A stretch of 64,000 nt of DNA from UBA8919 sp041658185 (GTDB lineage: Bacteria > Elusimicrobiota > UBA8919), in assembly GCA_041658185.1 (NCBI GenBank), contig JBBAAR010000009.1, positions 70,754-134,753 on the forward strand. The letters run 5' to 3'. Within the stretch, counting starts at the first letter, position 1. Every line of letters begins with the position of its first letter. The position numbers and the translations under genes were made by a program. This document shows, in pieces, positions 57,260-64,000 of the stretch. Under the pieces are notes generated by a model that was given only the letters and a program-made list of their open reading frames with translations, did no database searches and was not told the DNA's origin.

Positions 57260-58351
57260 ATGCGTAAAAGTTTTGTGGTTTTTGTGGTTTTTGCAGTTTT
57301 TGTTTCACAAGGTTTGGTCGCGCAGCAAACGGGTGTAGCGGCTTCTCAGAAAAAACCGGCAACCGTATCAAAACCTGCTTCTGCTCCGGTGCCAGCCGTC
57401 TCGCAGCCGTCTCCCAAACCCGTTGATTACTATCAGATGCTAAAATCAACGGAAGCGGTAAAAAGAAGAATTGCTGTTGACAACATCGGCAGACAAAGAA
57501 ACCAGAATGATATTTCGGTCTTAATTAACGCTTTAAGCGATACCGACCCCGGGGTAAAAATTGCCGCCTGCGATTCTCTCGGACTTATGAGAGCACAGCA
57601 GGCAACGGATAAAATAATTTCACTTCTTAACGATAAAGACCCGCAGGTCAGACAAAGTGCATGCGTGGCGTTGGGATATATCGGCGACCCGAAAGCACAG
57701 GCGGGACTTATTGAGAGGGTTAAAAATGACCCCGACAACTCGGTAAAAATGCAGGCAATTTTGATTTTGGGGAATATGCGTTCTTCCGGTGCTGTTGACC
57801 CGCTTATCCCTTTATTAAAAGAAAAAAATCCTGACATGCGGCTTATGTCGGCCCAGGCGTTGGGTAAGATCGGCGATGTGAAAGCGGCGCCGGCAATAAA
57901 AGACGCTCTGTCGGTTTCGGTTGAAGAAATTAAAAATGACGCTTCGCTAAAAGAACCTTACCGTCAGGGACAGTATAACAGATTAATTTCAGAATTGGTC
58001 AAATCATTGGGTGACCTGAAAGATAAATCGTCCGAGGGAAAAATTGAAGAACTACTTAAAAATGATGAAAAATCGGTAAAACTTTCCGCTGCTTCTTCTC
58101 TCGGAAAATTGGGCAACAAATCCGGCATTTCCGTTGCCAAAGAACTTGCTAACGATAAAGATGATATGATACGGATGCAGGCAGTTGAGGCGCTCGGAAA
58201 CATCGGTGATACGTCTGCAATACCGGTTCTTGAAAAAATGTTTAATACCGAAACGAATAATAACATAAAAGAATCCGCCAGAACCGCGCTTTACAAACTC
58301 GGATGGAAACCACCACTTCCCAAACCGGTAAAGAAGGAGATGAAGAAATGA
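57260..58351 (+). CDS. exported HEAT-repeat protein
   Basis: 363 residues: signal peptide (about 1-22), Pro/Ala/Ser linker (about 25-55), then about seven HEAT/PBS-lyase-like helical repeats (for example D-P-G-V-K-I-A-A-C-D-S-L-G, D-P-Q-V-R-Q-S-A-C-V-A-L-G-Y-I-G-D, M-R-L-M-S-A-Q-A-L-G-K-I-G-D). Such repeats form protein-binding superhelices. GGGAGG precedes the ATG. It overlaps the next gene by 4 nt (ATGA). Confidence 0.85.
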   Translation: MRKSFVVFVVFAVFVSQGLVAQQTGVAASQKKPATVSKPASAPVPAVSQPSPKPVDYYQMLKSTEAVKRRIAVDNIGRQRNQNDISVLINALSDTDPGVKIAACDSLGLMRAQQATDKIISLLNDKDPQVRQSACVALGYIGDPKAQAGLIERVKNDPDNSVKMQAILILGNMRSSGAVDPLIPLLKEKNPDMRLMSAQALGKIGDVKAAPAIKDALSVSVEEIKNDASLKEPYRQGQYNRLISELVKSLGDLKDKSSEGKIEELLKNDEKSVKLSAASSLGKLGNKSGISVAKELANDKDDMIRMQAVEALGNIGDTSAIPVLEKMFNTETNNNIKESARTALYKLGWKPPLPKPVKKEMKK

Positions 58352-59088
58352 CAATTAAGAATTACAAATTAAGAATTAAGAATTATGGTTTGTTTTTGAT
58401 TTTAATTTTCAATTGTCAATTTTCAATTGTCAATTGTCTTTATTCCGAAACTCCCAAACCATCGTCAATAATTGATATTCCGACGGCAGAGGTAGTTGAG
58501 TACTCAAATTACGATTTGAGTTTTCGTCTGCACGGTGCCGGCGGGGTTCTTTCAAAAATGACTTTCGGCGTGTTTAAGCCGATAAATATCGGAATTTCTT
58601 GGGATGTGGATAAACTTATCGGCACAGGCAGTCAGAAAATAGATACCCGCCCGCCCGCAATTTTGTTCAAGGCGCAAGTTTTCGGCGGTGGGCTGAAACT
58701 TCCCGCAATTTCTCTCGGTTACGACGGACAGGGCTACGGCACATACAACAGTGATACCGATAAATATCAATACCGTGAAAAAGGCGTTTATCTGGTTTTC
58801 ACACGGGAATATCTCGTTCCCGGACTTGAGATGTCGTGCGGCGGCAACATTTTTGATTTTGACAGCGACGGTGTCTACGGTTTTCTTGGTGCCGCTTTCG
58901 GAATTGAAAATAAGGTGCTGATACTATCCGAATATGACAACATCAAAAAGATGCCGCAAAACCGCGCCAATCTCGGCATGAAACTTTTTATTACCGATAA
59001 TGTTGATGTGGAAGTCGCCGGAAGAAATCTTTTTAAGGGAACCCAGTCTGAAAGAACCGTAATAATAAATTACCGGGGAAAATTTTAA
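58348..59088 (+). CDS. outer-membrane barrel-like protein with repeat-encoded signal peptide (YjbH-like)
   Basis: 246 residues: signal peptide (about 1-34) and a beta-rich mature part with alternating strands and a terminal strand T-V-I-I-N-Y-R-G-K-F, recalling YjbH-type or similar barrels (weak resemblance). The signal peptide is encoded by AATTAAG heptamers (charged part) followed by TTGTCAA heptamers (hydrophobic part). Co-translated with the HEAT-repeat gene, so the HEAT protein may work with it in the periplasm. Confidence 0.65.
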   Translation: MTIKNYKLRIKNYGLFLILIFNCQFSIVNCLYSETPKPSSIIDIPTAEVVEYSNYDLSFRLHGAGGVLSKMTFGVFKPINIGISWDVDKLIGTGSQKIDTRPPAILFKAQVFGGGLKLPAISLGYDGQGYGTYNSDTDKYQYREKGVYLVFTREYLVPGLEMSCGGNIFDFDSDGVYGFLGAAFGIENKVLILSEYDNIKKMPQNRANLGMKLFITDNVDVEVAGRNLFKGTQSERTVIINYRGKF

Positions 59089-59125
59089 TGCAGGCGAGTT
59101 AAACAAATGAAAGCATCGCTATTAT

Positions 59126-60115
59126 ATGCCAGAAATTACATATCTTGATTTTGAAAAACCCATAGCGGAACTTGAAAACAAAATTGCAGAGTTAAAAAAA
59201 TATTCCGCCGAGCAGAAACAGGACCTTTCCGGAGAGATAAAAACTCTGACCGAAAAATGTGAGAAACTGAAAACGGATATTTTCTCGTCTCTTAAACCAT
59301 GGCAAAAAGTACAAATTGCAAGACATCCCAACAGACCTCACACACTTGAATTTATAAATATTATTATGACGGACTTCATAGAACTTCACGGCGACAGACA
59401 CTTTGCAGATGATAAGGCAATTGTCTGCGGCTTTGCGAAATTCAATGGCGAGGCGGTTGCAATAGTAGGTCACCAGAAAGGTTCAAATACGGATGAAAAT
59501 ATGTCGCGAAATTTTGGTATGCCCAATCCCGAGGGTTACAGAAAAGCGCTCCGTATATTTAAACTTGCCGAAAAATTCAACAGACCCGTCATTACTTTTA
59601 TTGATACTCCCGGGGCGTATCCGGGAATCGGCGCCGAGGAAAGAGGTCAATCGGAAGCCATCGCAAGAAATCTATTTGAGATGTCACGGTTAAAGATTCC
59701 GATTGTTGTTTGTGTTATCGGAGAGGGGGGAAGCGGCGGGGCTCTGGCGATTTCCGTCGGTGACCGGATTTTAATGCTTGAAAATGCCGTCTACTCCGTA
59801 ATTTCCCCCGAGGGCTGTTCCGCAATTTTATTCAAAGACACCGATGCTGAAAAAATTTCTGAGGTCGCGGAATCATTAAAACTTACCGCACAGGATTTAA
59901 AAAAATTTGAAATTATAGATGAAATAGTAAAAGAACCGTTGGGCGGAGCTCACAGAAATGCCGAAGAAACCGCAAAAACAGTTTCAACTTCAATAAAAAA
60001 ACATCTCTCGGAACTTAAAAAATTATCAACAGAAAAATTGCTTGAAGAACGGTATAAAAAATACAGGAAAATCGGTGAATATAAACAAGGTAAAAAGTTA
60101 AAAGTTAAAAGTTAA
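59126..60115 (+). CDS. accA: acetyl-CoA carboxylase carboxyltransferase subunit alpha
   Basis: The 329-residue alpha subunit of the carboxyltransferase, partner of AccD. N-terminal helix pair, then I-x-F-I-D-T-P-G-A-Y-P-G-I and E-G-G-S-G-G-A-L-A-I in the crotonase fold. The last residues (K-K-L-K-V-K-S) and stop come from a GTTAAAA heptamer repeat (60088-60116), so the C-terminus has been remodelled by it. Confidence 0.96.
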   Translation: MPEITYLDFEKPIAELENKIAELKKYSAEQKQDLSGEIKTLTEKCEKLKTDIFSSLKPWQKVQIARHPNRPHTLEFINIIMTDFIELHGDRHFADDKAIVCGFAKFNGEAVAIVGHQKGSNTDENMSRNFGMPNPEGYRKALRIFKLAEKFNRPVITFIDTPGAYPGIGAEERGQSEAIARNLFEMSRLKIPIVVCVIGEGGSGGALAISVGDRILMLENAVYSVISPEGCSAILFKDTDAEKISEVAESLKLTAQDLKKFEIIDEIVKEPLGGAHRNAEETAKTVSTSIKKHLSELKKLSTEKLLEERYKKYRKIGEYKQGKKLKVKS

Positions 60116-60128
60116 AACGGAGGAACAA

Positions 60129-61442
60129 ATGGAAAAGTACAATGATGTTGATGTTTTGATTAACGACGCGGTGTTTGGGGATGATGAGACGAAAAAATAC
60201 TGCAGATACCTTATTTGCAAAAAGGCACAGGAAAAAGGAATGGGACCTGCCTCTCTTTGTGAACTTTACAAAGCAATGGGCAAGGGGGAAGTTTCCGGAA
60301 TTAGTGTGCCTGCTATGAATCTTCGCGGGATGGCTTACGATATGGCGCGGGCAGCATTTCGCGCAGCAAAAAAAACAAATTCAGCGGCAATTATTTTTGA
60401 AATTGCAAGAAGCGAAATGGGATACTGTGAACAGAAACCATCGGAATTTGTTTCGGCAGTTCTTGCTGCTGCACTCAAAGAAGATTATAAATATCCCGTT
60501 TTTATTCAAGGAGACCATTTTCAGGTAAAAGAGAAGGGCTACAAAACAGACCCGATAAAAGAACTTGACGGAATAAAAAAATTGATTGCGGAAGCAATTG
60601 ATGCGGGCTTTTATTCTATTGACCTTGATACCTCAACACTTGTTGATTTGTCAAAGCCGACGGTAAAAGAGCAACAGAAACCAAATTATGGGTTAGCGGT
60701 TGAACTTACAAATTATATCCGCTCAATTGAACCAAAGGGTGTAACGGTTATGCTCGGCGGAGAAATCGGAGAGATAGGCGGAAAAAATTCTAACGAGGAA
60801 GAACTCCGTGCGTATATGGAGGGCTACAATGAAACACTTGGGAAGGGAAAAACTGGCATTTCAAAAATTGCGGTTCAAACTGGAACTGTTCACGGAGGTA
60901 TTCCGACTGCCGACGGCAAAATCGCAAAGGTAAAACTTGATTTTGAAACGCTTGAAAAACTTTCATCAATTTCCAAAAAAGACTACGGACTTGCCGGATG
61001 TGTTCAACACGGCGCATCAACTCTGCCGTCGGAACTTTTTGATAAATTTCCCAAGACAGGCACCGCCGAAATTCATCTTGCGACGGAATTCCAAAACATG
61101 ATTTTTGACCACCCTTCGTTCCCGTCGGATTTGAAAAACAAAATCTACGAGTGGCTTAAAGCAAACACCGCTAACGAAAGAAAAGAGGGAGAATCGGATT
61201 CGCAATTTTTCTACAAAACCAGAAAAAAAGCGTGGGGACAGTTCAAGAAGGAGACATGGTCAATTGACGAAAACATCAAAAGTCAGATTATGTCCGAACT
61301 TGAAAAGAAGTTTGTCTTTCTTTTTGAAAAACTGAATGTCGTCAATACGGAAAAAATAATAAAAAAATACATCAAAGTTGTTAATGTTGATATAAAAAAA
61401 CCGGAAATCGCCGGAGCCGAAAAGTTTGAAGGTGCGGATTAA
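60129..61442 (+). CDS. class II aldolase, probable fructose-1,6-bisphosphate aldolase
   Basis: 437 residues of the zinc-dependent class II FBA fold. D129-H130 (Q-G-D-H), G-G-E-I-G-E-I-G-G (near 217), H255 in G-T-V-H-G-G and H294 in V-Q-H-G-A-S-T mark the metal and substrate site. An extra ~60-residue N-terminal helical region and a long C-terminal tail make it larger than the E. coli enzyme (359). A GatZ/KbaZ relative was considered but lacks these motifs. PPi-PFK lies nearby, so the two would give sequential glycolytic steps. A GGAGG-like site lies just before the ATG. Confidence 0.82.
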   Translation: MEKYNDVDVLINDAVFGDDETKKYCRYLICKKAQEKGMGPASLCELYKAMGKGEVSGISVPAMNLRGMAYDMARAAFRAAKKTNSAAIIFEIARSEMGYCEQKPSEFVSAVLAAALKEDYKYPVFIQGDHFQVKEKGYKTDPIKELDGIKKLIAEAIDAGFYSIDLDTSTLVDLSKPTVKEQQKPNYGLAVELTNYIRSIEPKGVTVMLGGEIGEIGGKNSNEEELRAYMEGYNETLGKGKTGISKIAVQTGTVHGGIPTADGKIAKVKLDFETLEKLSSISKKDYGLAGCVQHGASTLPSELFDKFPKTGTAEIHLATEFQNMIFDHPSFPSDLKNKIYEWLKANTANERKEGESDSQFFYKTRKKAWGQFKKETWSIDENIKSQIMSELEKKFVFLFEKLNVVNTEKIIKKYIKVVNVDIKKPEIAGAEKFEGAD

Positions 61443-61500
61443 CAAAACCGCGGCCAGCAAAAAAAATTATAATCATAAATAAATTTATCCGGAGGTAATT

Positions 61501-62199
61501 ATGTCTAAAAAGATGTTCTATATCACATCAGTATTTTTTGTTTTTTTAATTTCAGGGATGTTAAATAGTGAAAAAATGGCTGCCTATGGTTATAATTCGG
61601 CAAACGGCAATATAAGTTTTGAAACGGATAACCTTGCAAATTTTTATAAAGAAGTGCAAAAAATCGCAGTTAGATATGGAGTACAAACCACTAATTACAA
61701 TACATACACCGATTTAAGAACAAAAAAACAGAGAATTACGGCAACCTATAAATTAAGCATAACAAGTTCAGCAGTATTTATGTCGGAACTTTCTTCATTG
61801 GGAAATATAAAAAGCCAGAATTATAATGATAATCCCAACTATGATTATTATAGCCAATCAGAAACAAAACTCTCAAACCTTAAAAAAGAAAAAGAAAAAT
61901 TATCATCTTCCATAAAATCAGTACCTTTAATAATTGAATTAATTGATAGGGAAATTCAAAATCTCACCAATCAGGTTAATTCACAGAAAGCGAATTTGAA
62001 TGTCGCCAATATTTCCGTTACGATAGGAGAAACAGGTTCGTTTGATTATCAAGGTGATATGTCCCAATCACAACAAAGTAAAAAAGAAGAACCAAAGAAA
62101 AAAAATTATTCTGATATAGTATTGGTTGTATTAGTAATACTCGTTATATTCTTAGTAATTTTCAATCTGTTCACTATCAAAAAATATTTAAGGAGATAG
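61501..62199 (+). CDS. DUF4349-like membrane protein
   Basis: 232 residues: N-terminal signal/anchor (about 7-24), a periplasmic alpha/beta-plus-coiled-coil part (about 35-180; L-S-N-L-K-K-E-K-E-K-L, I-E-L-I-D-R-E-I-Q-N-L-T-N-Q-V) and a C-terminal membrane helix (about 203-225). The I-S-F-E-T-D-N-L strand, heptad-rich middle and I-S-V-T-I strand resemble DUF4349. Function is unknown. CCGGAGGTAAT before the ATG is a strong ribosome-binding site, and TTATAATC just upstream may be a -10. Confidence 0.62.
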   Translation: MSKKMFYITSVFFVFLISGMLNSEKMAAYGYNSANGNISFETDNLANFYKEVQKIAVRYGVQTTNYNTYTDLRTKKQRITATYKLSITSSAVFMSELSSLGNIKSQNYNDNPNYDYYSQSETKLSNLKKEKEKLSSSIKSVPLIIELIDREIQNLTNQVNSQKANLNVANISVTIGETGSFDYQGDMSQSQQSKKEEPKKKNYSDIVLVVLVILVIFLVIFNLFTIKKYLRR

Positions 62200-62203
62200 T
62201 TTT

Positions 62204-63871
62204 ATGTCAAAACAAAAAATATCAGAATTACAGGCGGAAAGGGCGAAGTTTAAACCTGTTCTGCCGGCAATAATTAAAAATAGTCCTGCAAAGGTTATAC
62301 CGAAATTTGGAACACCGACAAAGAGCGTTTCCGATTATGAAACGGTACAAAAACTTTTTCCAAACACTTATGGAATGCCAATGGTGAATTTCGTTAAAGG
62401 TAAAAATTCTGAAATCTCAAAAAAAATTGTAAAAGTCGGGGCGGTTCTTTCCGGCGGGCAGGCGCCGGGCGGGCACAATGTCATCGCAGGACTTTTTGAT
62501 GGCTTAAAAAAAGCGAATTCCAAAAACAAACTTATTGGTTTTCTCGGAGGACCTTCGGGAATACTTGAAAATAAGACGATAGAAATAACGGCTCCATTTT
62601 TAAGTGAATACAGGAATACCGGCGGGTTTGATATTATCCAGTCGGGTAGAACAAAAATAGAAACGCCTGAACAGTTTGAGCAAACGAAAAAAAACTTACT
62701 TGATAACAAAATTGATGCGTTGGTTGTTATCGGCGGAGATGATTCAAATACCAATGCGGCATTTATTACGGAGTATTTTAAAAAAGAAAAGGTAAATATA
62801 AATGTTGTGGGCGTTCCCAAGACAATTGACGGCGATTTAAAAAATGAACAGATTGAGGCGTCTTTCGGTTTTGACACTGCAACAAAAATATATTCGGAGT
62901 TAGTAGGAAATATCTGCCGTGATGTCAATTCTGCACGGAAATACTGGCATTTCATACGGTTAATGGGCAGAAGCGCATCTCATATCACACTTGAAGTGGG
63001 CTTAAAGACACAGCCGAATATCGTGCTTATCGGTGAAGAGGTTCTTGCAAAAAAAATGACTCTTTTACAGATTGTTGACGGTATTATTGATGTAATTGTG
63101 AAACGGGCCGAGATGAAAAAAAATTTCGGTGTTGTGCTTGTCCCGGAGGGCTTAATTGAATTTATACCTGAAATGAAAGAACTTATCTCCGCATTAAATG
63201 ATGTTTTGGCGGAAAATGAGACAGCACTTAATTCCATGAACACTCTTGAAGAGAAAAAGAATTTCGTTTGTGAAAAACTTCCAGAAAAGATCGCATCGCT
63301 TATGAAATCACTGCCGAACATTATTTCATCTCAACTTCTGATTGACAGAGACCCTCACGGCAATGTTCAAGTTTCACAAATTGAGACGGAAAAGCTTCTG
63401 ATAGAAATGGTAAAGAAAAAATTATCAGAATTGAAAAAAGACAGAAAATACGGCGGAAAGTTTTCTACGATAACTCATTTCTTCGGCTACGAAGGACGCT
63501 GCGGCGCGCCGTCAAATTTTGATGCAAATTATTGTTATGCACTCGGATATAATTCGGCGGTATTGGTTCTTAATAATCTAACCGGATATTTATCATCCGT
63601 AAGAAAACTTGTAAAAAAAGCAGACCTTTGGGAATGCGGCGGAGTACCTCTTACTATGATGATGAACATTGAAAGAAGAAAAGGCAAAGAAAAACCGGTA
63701 ATTAAAAAAGCATTAGTAAATCTTAACGGACTGCCGTACAAAACATTGCTTGAAAATAGAGATACGTGGGCGGTGGCGGAAAATTATCTCTATCCGGGAC
63801 CCATTCAGTATTTCGGCCCCTATTCGGTGACAGACATAACAACAATTACGCTAAAATACGAGCAAAAATAG
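62204..63871 (+). CDS. pfp: diphosphate--fructose-6-phosphate 1-phosphotransferase (PPi-PFK)
   Basis: A 555-residue long-form PFK. The G-G-D-D-S motif at 177-181 has the second Asp that selects diphosphate over ATP, and P-K-T-I-D-G-D at 205-211 is the catalytic segment. The size and the G-G-P-x-G region match the plant-beta/Treponema long PFP clade. It reversibly makes fructose 1,6-bisphosphate with PPi, consistent with the aldolase two genes upstream. Four nt separate it from the DUF4349-like gene. Confidence 0.93.
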   Translation: MSKQKISELQAERAKFKPVLPAIIKNSPAKVIPKFGTPTKSVSDYETVQKLFPNTYGMPMVNFVKGKNSEISKKIVKVGAVLSGGQAPGGHNVIAGLFDGLKKANSKNKLIGFLGGPSGILENKTIEITAPFLSEYRNTGGFDIIQSGRTKIETPEQFEQTKKNLLDNKIDALVVIGGDDSNTNAAFITEYFKKEKVNINVVGVPKTIDGDLKNEQIEASFGFDTATKIYSELVGNICRDVNSARKYWHFIRLMGRSASHITLEVGLKTQPNIVLIGEEVLAKKMTLLQIVDGIIDVIVKRAEMKKNFGVVLVPEGLIEFIPEMKELISALNDVLAENETALNSMNTLEEKKNFVCEKLPEKIASLMKSLPNIISSQLLIDRDPHGNVQVSQIETEKLLIEMVKKKLSELKKDRKYGGKFSTITHFFGYEGRCGAPSNFDANYCYALGYNSAVLVLNNLTGYLSSVRKLVKKADLWECGGVPLTMMMNIERRKGKEKPVIKKALVNLNGLPYKTLLENRDTWAVAENYLYPGPIQYFGPYSVTDITTITLKYEQK

Positions 63872-64000
63872 GGTTAAGACATCCTATAAGGAGTCAAGTA
63901 AAAAATAAAGAAAAATAACGCTCTTTGAAAAACAAGTCAGGCATTAACAAAGACCCTTGCGGGGTTATACGGCTGACCTGATTTAAGCATAGCAAGCATC
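63872..64000 (+). other. 3' intergenic end of the window
   Basis: 129 nt with no ORF or terminator recognised. It includes an A-rich stretch and a CGCTCTTTGAAA motif of the kind seen in leader regions, but nothing can be assigned. Confidence 0.3.

Noticed and set aside
60129..61442. GatZ/KbaZ-type non-catalytic tagatose-bisphosphate aldolase subunit
   Set aside because: The class II FBA metal-site motifs (D-H, G-T-V-H-G-G, H-G-A-S-T) are present, which favours a catalytic aldolase.
1..64000. Insertion sequences, transposases, integrases, tRNA or rRNA genes
   Set aside because: None recognised on either strand; the repeats seen are short, non-coding and lack transposase genes.

Overview
The window is 64 kb of an AT-leaning genome (roughly 40% GC by eye), probably from an uncultured diderm bacterium. 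Every gene I accept lies on the + strand. Diderm features are an LptD-like LPS assembly protein, several outer-membrane barrels, CsgG/GNA1162-type lipoproteins and a PorV-like protein beside a secreted protein with a T9SS/FlgD-like C-terminal domain. PPi-dependent phosphofructokinase (GGDDS motif), kelch/FN3/lamin-tail surface proteins and giant pseudopilins resemble Elusimicrobiota, Omnitrophota and similar candidate phyla. That placement is an inference; no rRNA is present to test it.

Layout. 1-2505: the end of ilvD and a tandem PD-(D/E)XK nuclease-like protein. 2548-7536: a complete diversity-generating retroelement (DGR). It holds a secreted DUF1566 (C-type-lectin-like) target with the variable repeat at its 3' end, a small MutS-domain-I-like protein, Avd, a template repeat, a reverse transcriptase fused to a second MutS-I-like module, and an overlapping secreted protein. 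All ten substitutions in the main template/variable alignment are at template adenines. 7639-8441: a small helical protein followed by a strictly 21-bp-phased array. 8442-12398: ilvB, ilvN and two lipoproteins. 12409-19382: a complete F-type ATP synthase operon. 19418-23287: small membrane proteins, a second helical protein with a 21-bp array, a small barrel and an FN3 protein. 23596-28472: trpB, trpA, accD, folC and a ROK kinase. 28558-34963: LptD-like protein and a first pseudopilin triad. 35062-41016: uvrB, nadC, birA, two envelope proteins, coaX and an outer-membrane protein. 41018-43142: groES-groEL with a consensus promoter and a terminator. 43180-49204: tandem c-di-GMP (GEMM-I) riboswitch candidates, a kelch-propeller secreted protein and a PorV-like protein. 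49263-53564: a HAMP protein and a second pseudopilin triad. 53603-63871: dnaE, a HEAT-repeat protein, a barrel, accA, a class II aldolase, a DUF4349-like protein and PPi-PFK.

Two themes run through the window. First, surface variability and regulation: the DGR, a TATC tetranucleotide tract before the DGR target, a G12 tract, and riboswitches ahead of a kelch protein. Second, a heavy load of micro-repeats with 7-10 nt periods and of short hairpin elements. These fill intergenic spaces, encode the signal peptides of many exported proteins, and sit in frame inside housekeeping enzymes (UvrB, BirA, NadC, CoaX, FolC) and inside the MutS-like module of the DGR reverse transcriptase.

The strongest candidate for something under-described is the DGR with two MutS-I-like modules, one with the mismatch-reading Phe-x-Glu and one without. 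The two 'helical protein plus 21-bp array' loci come next.
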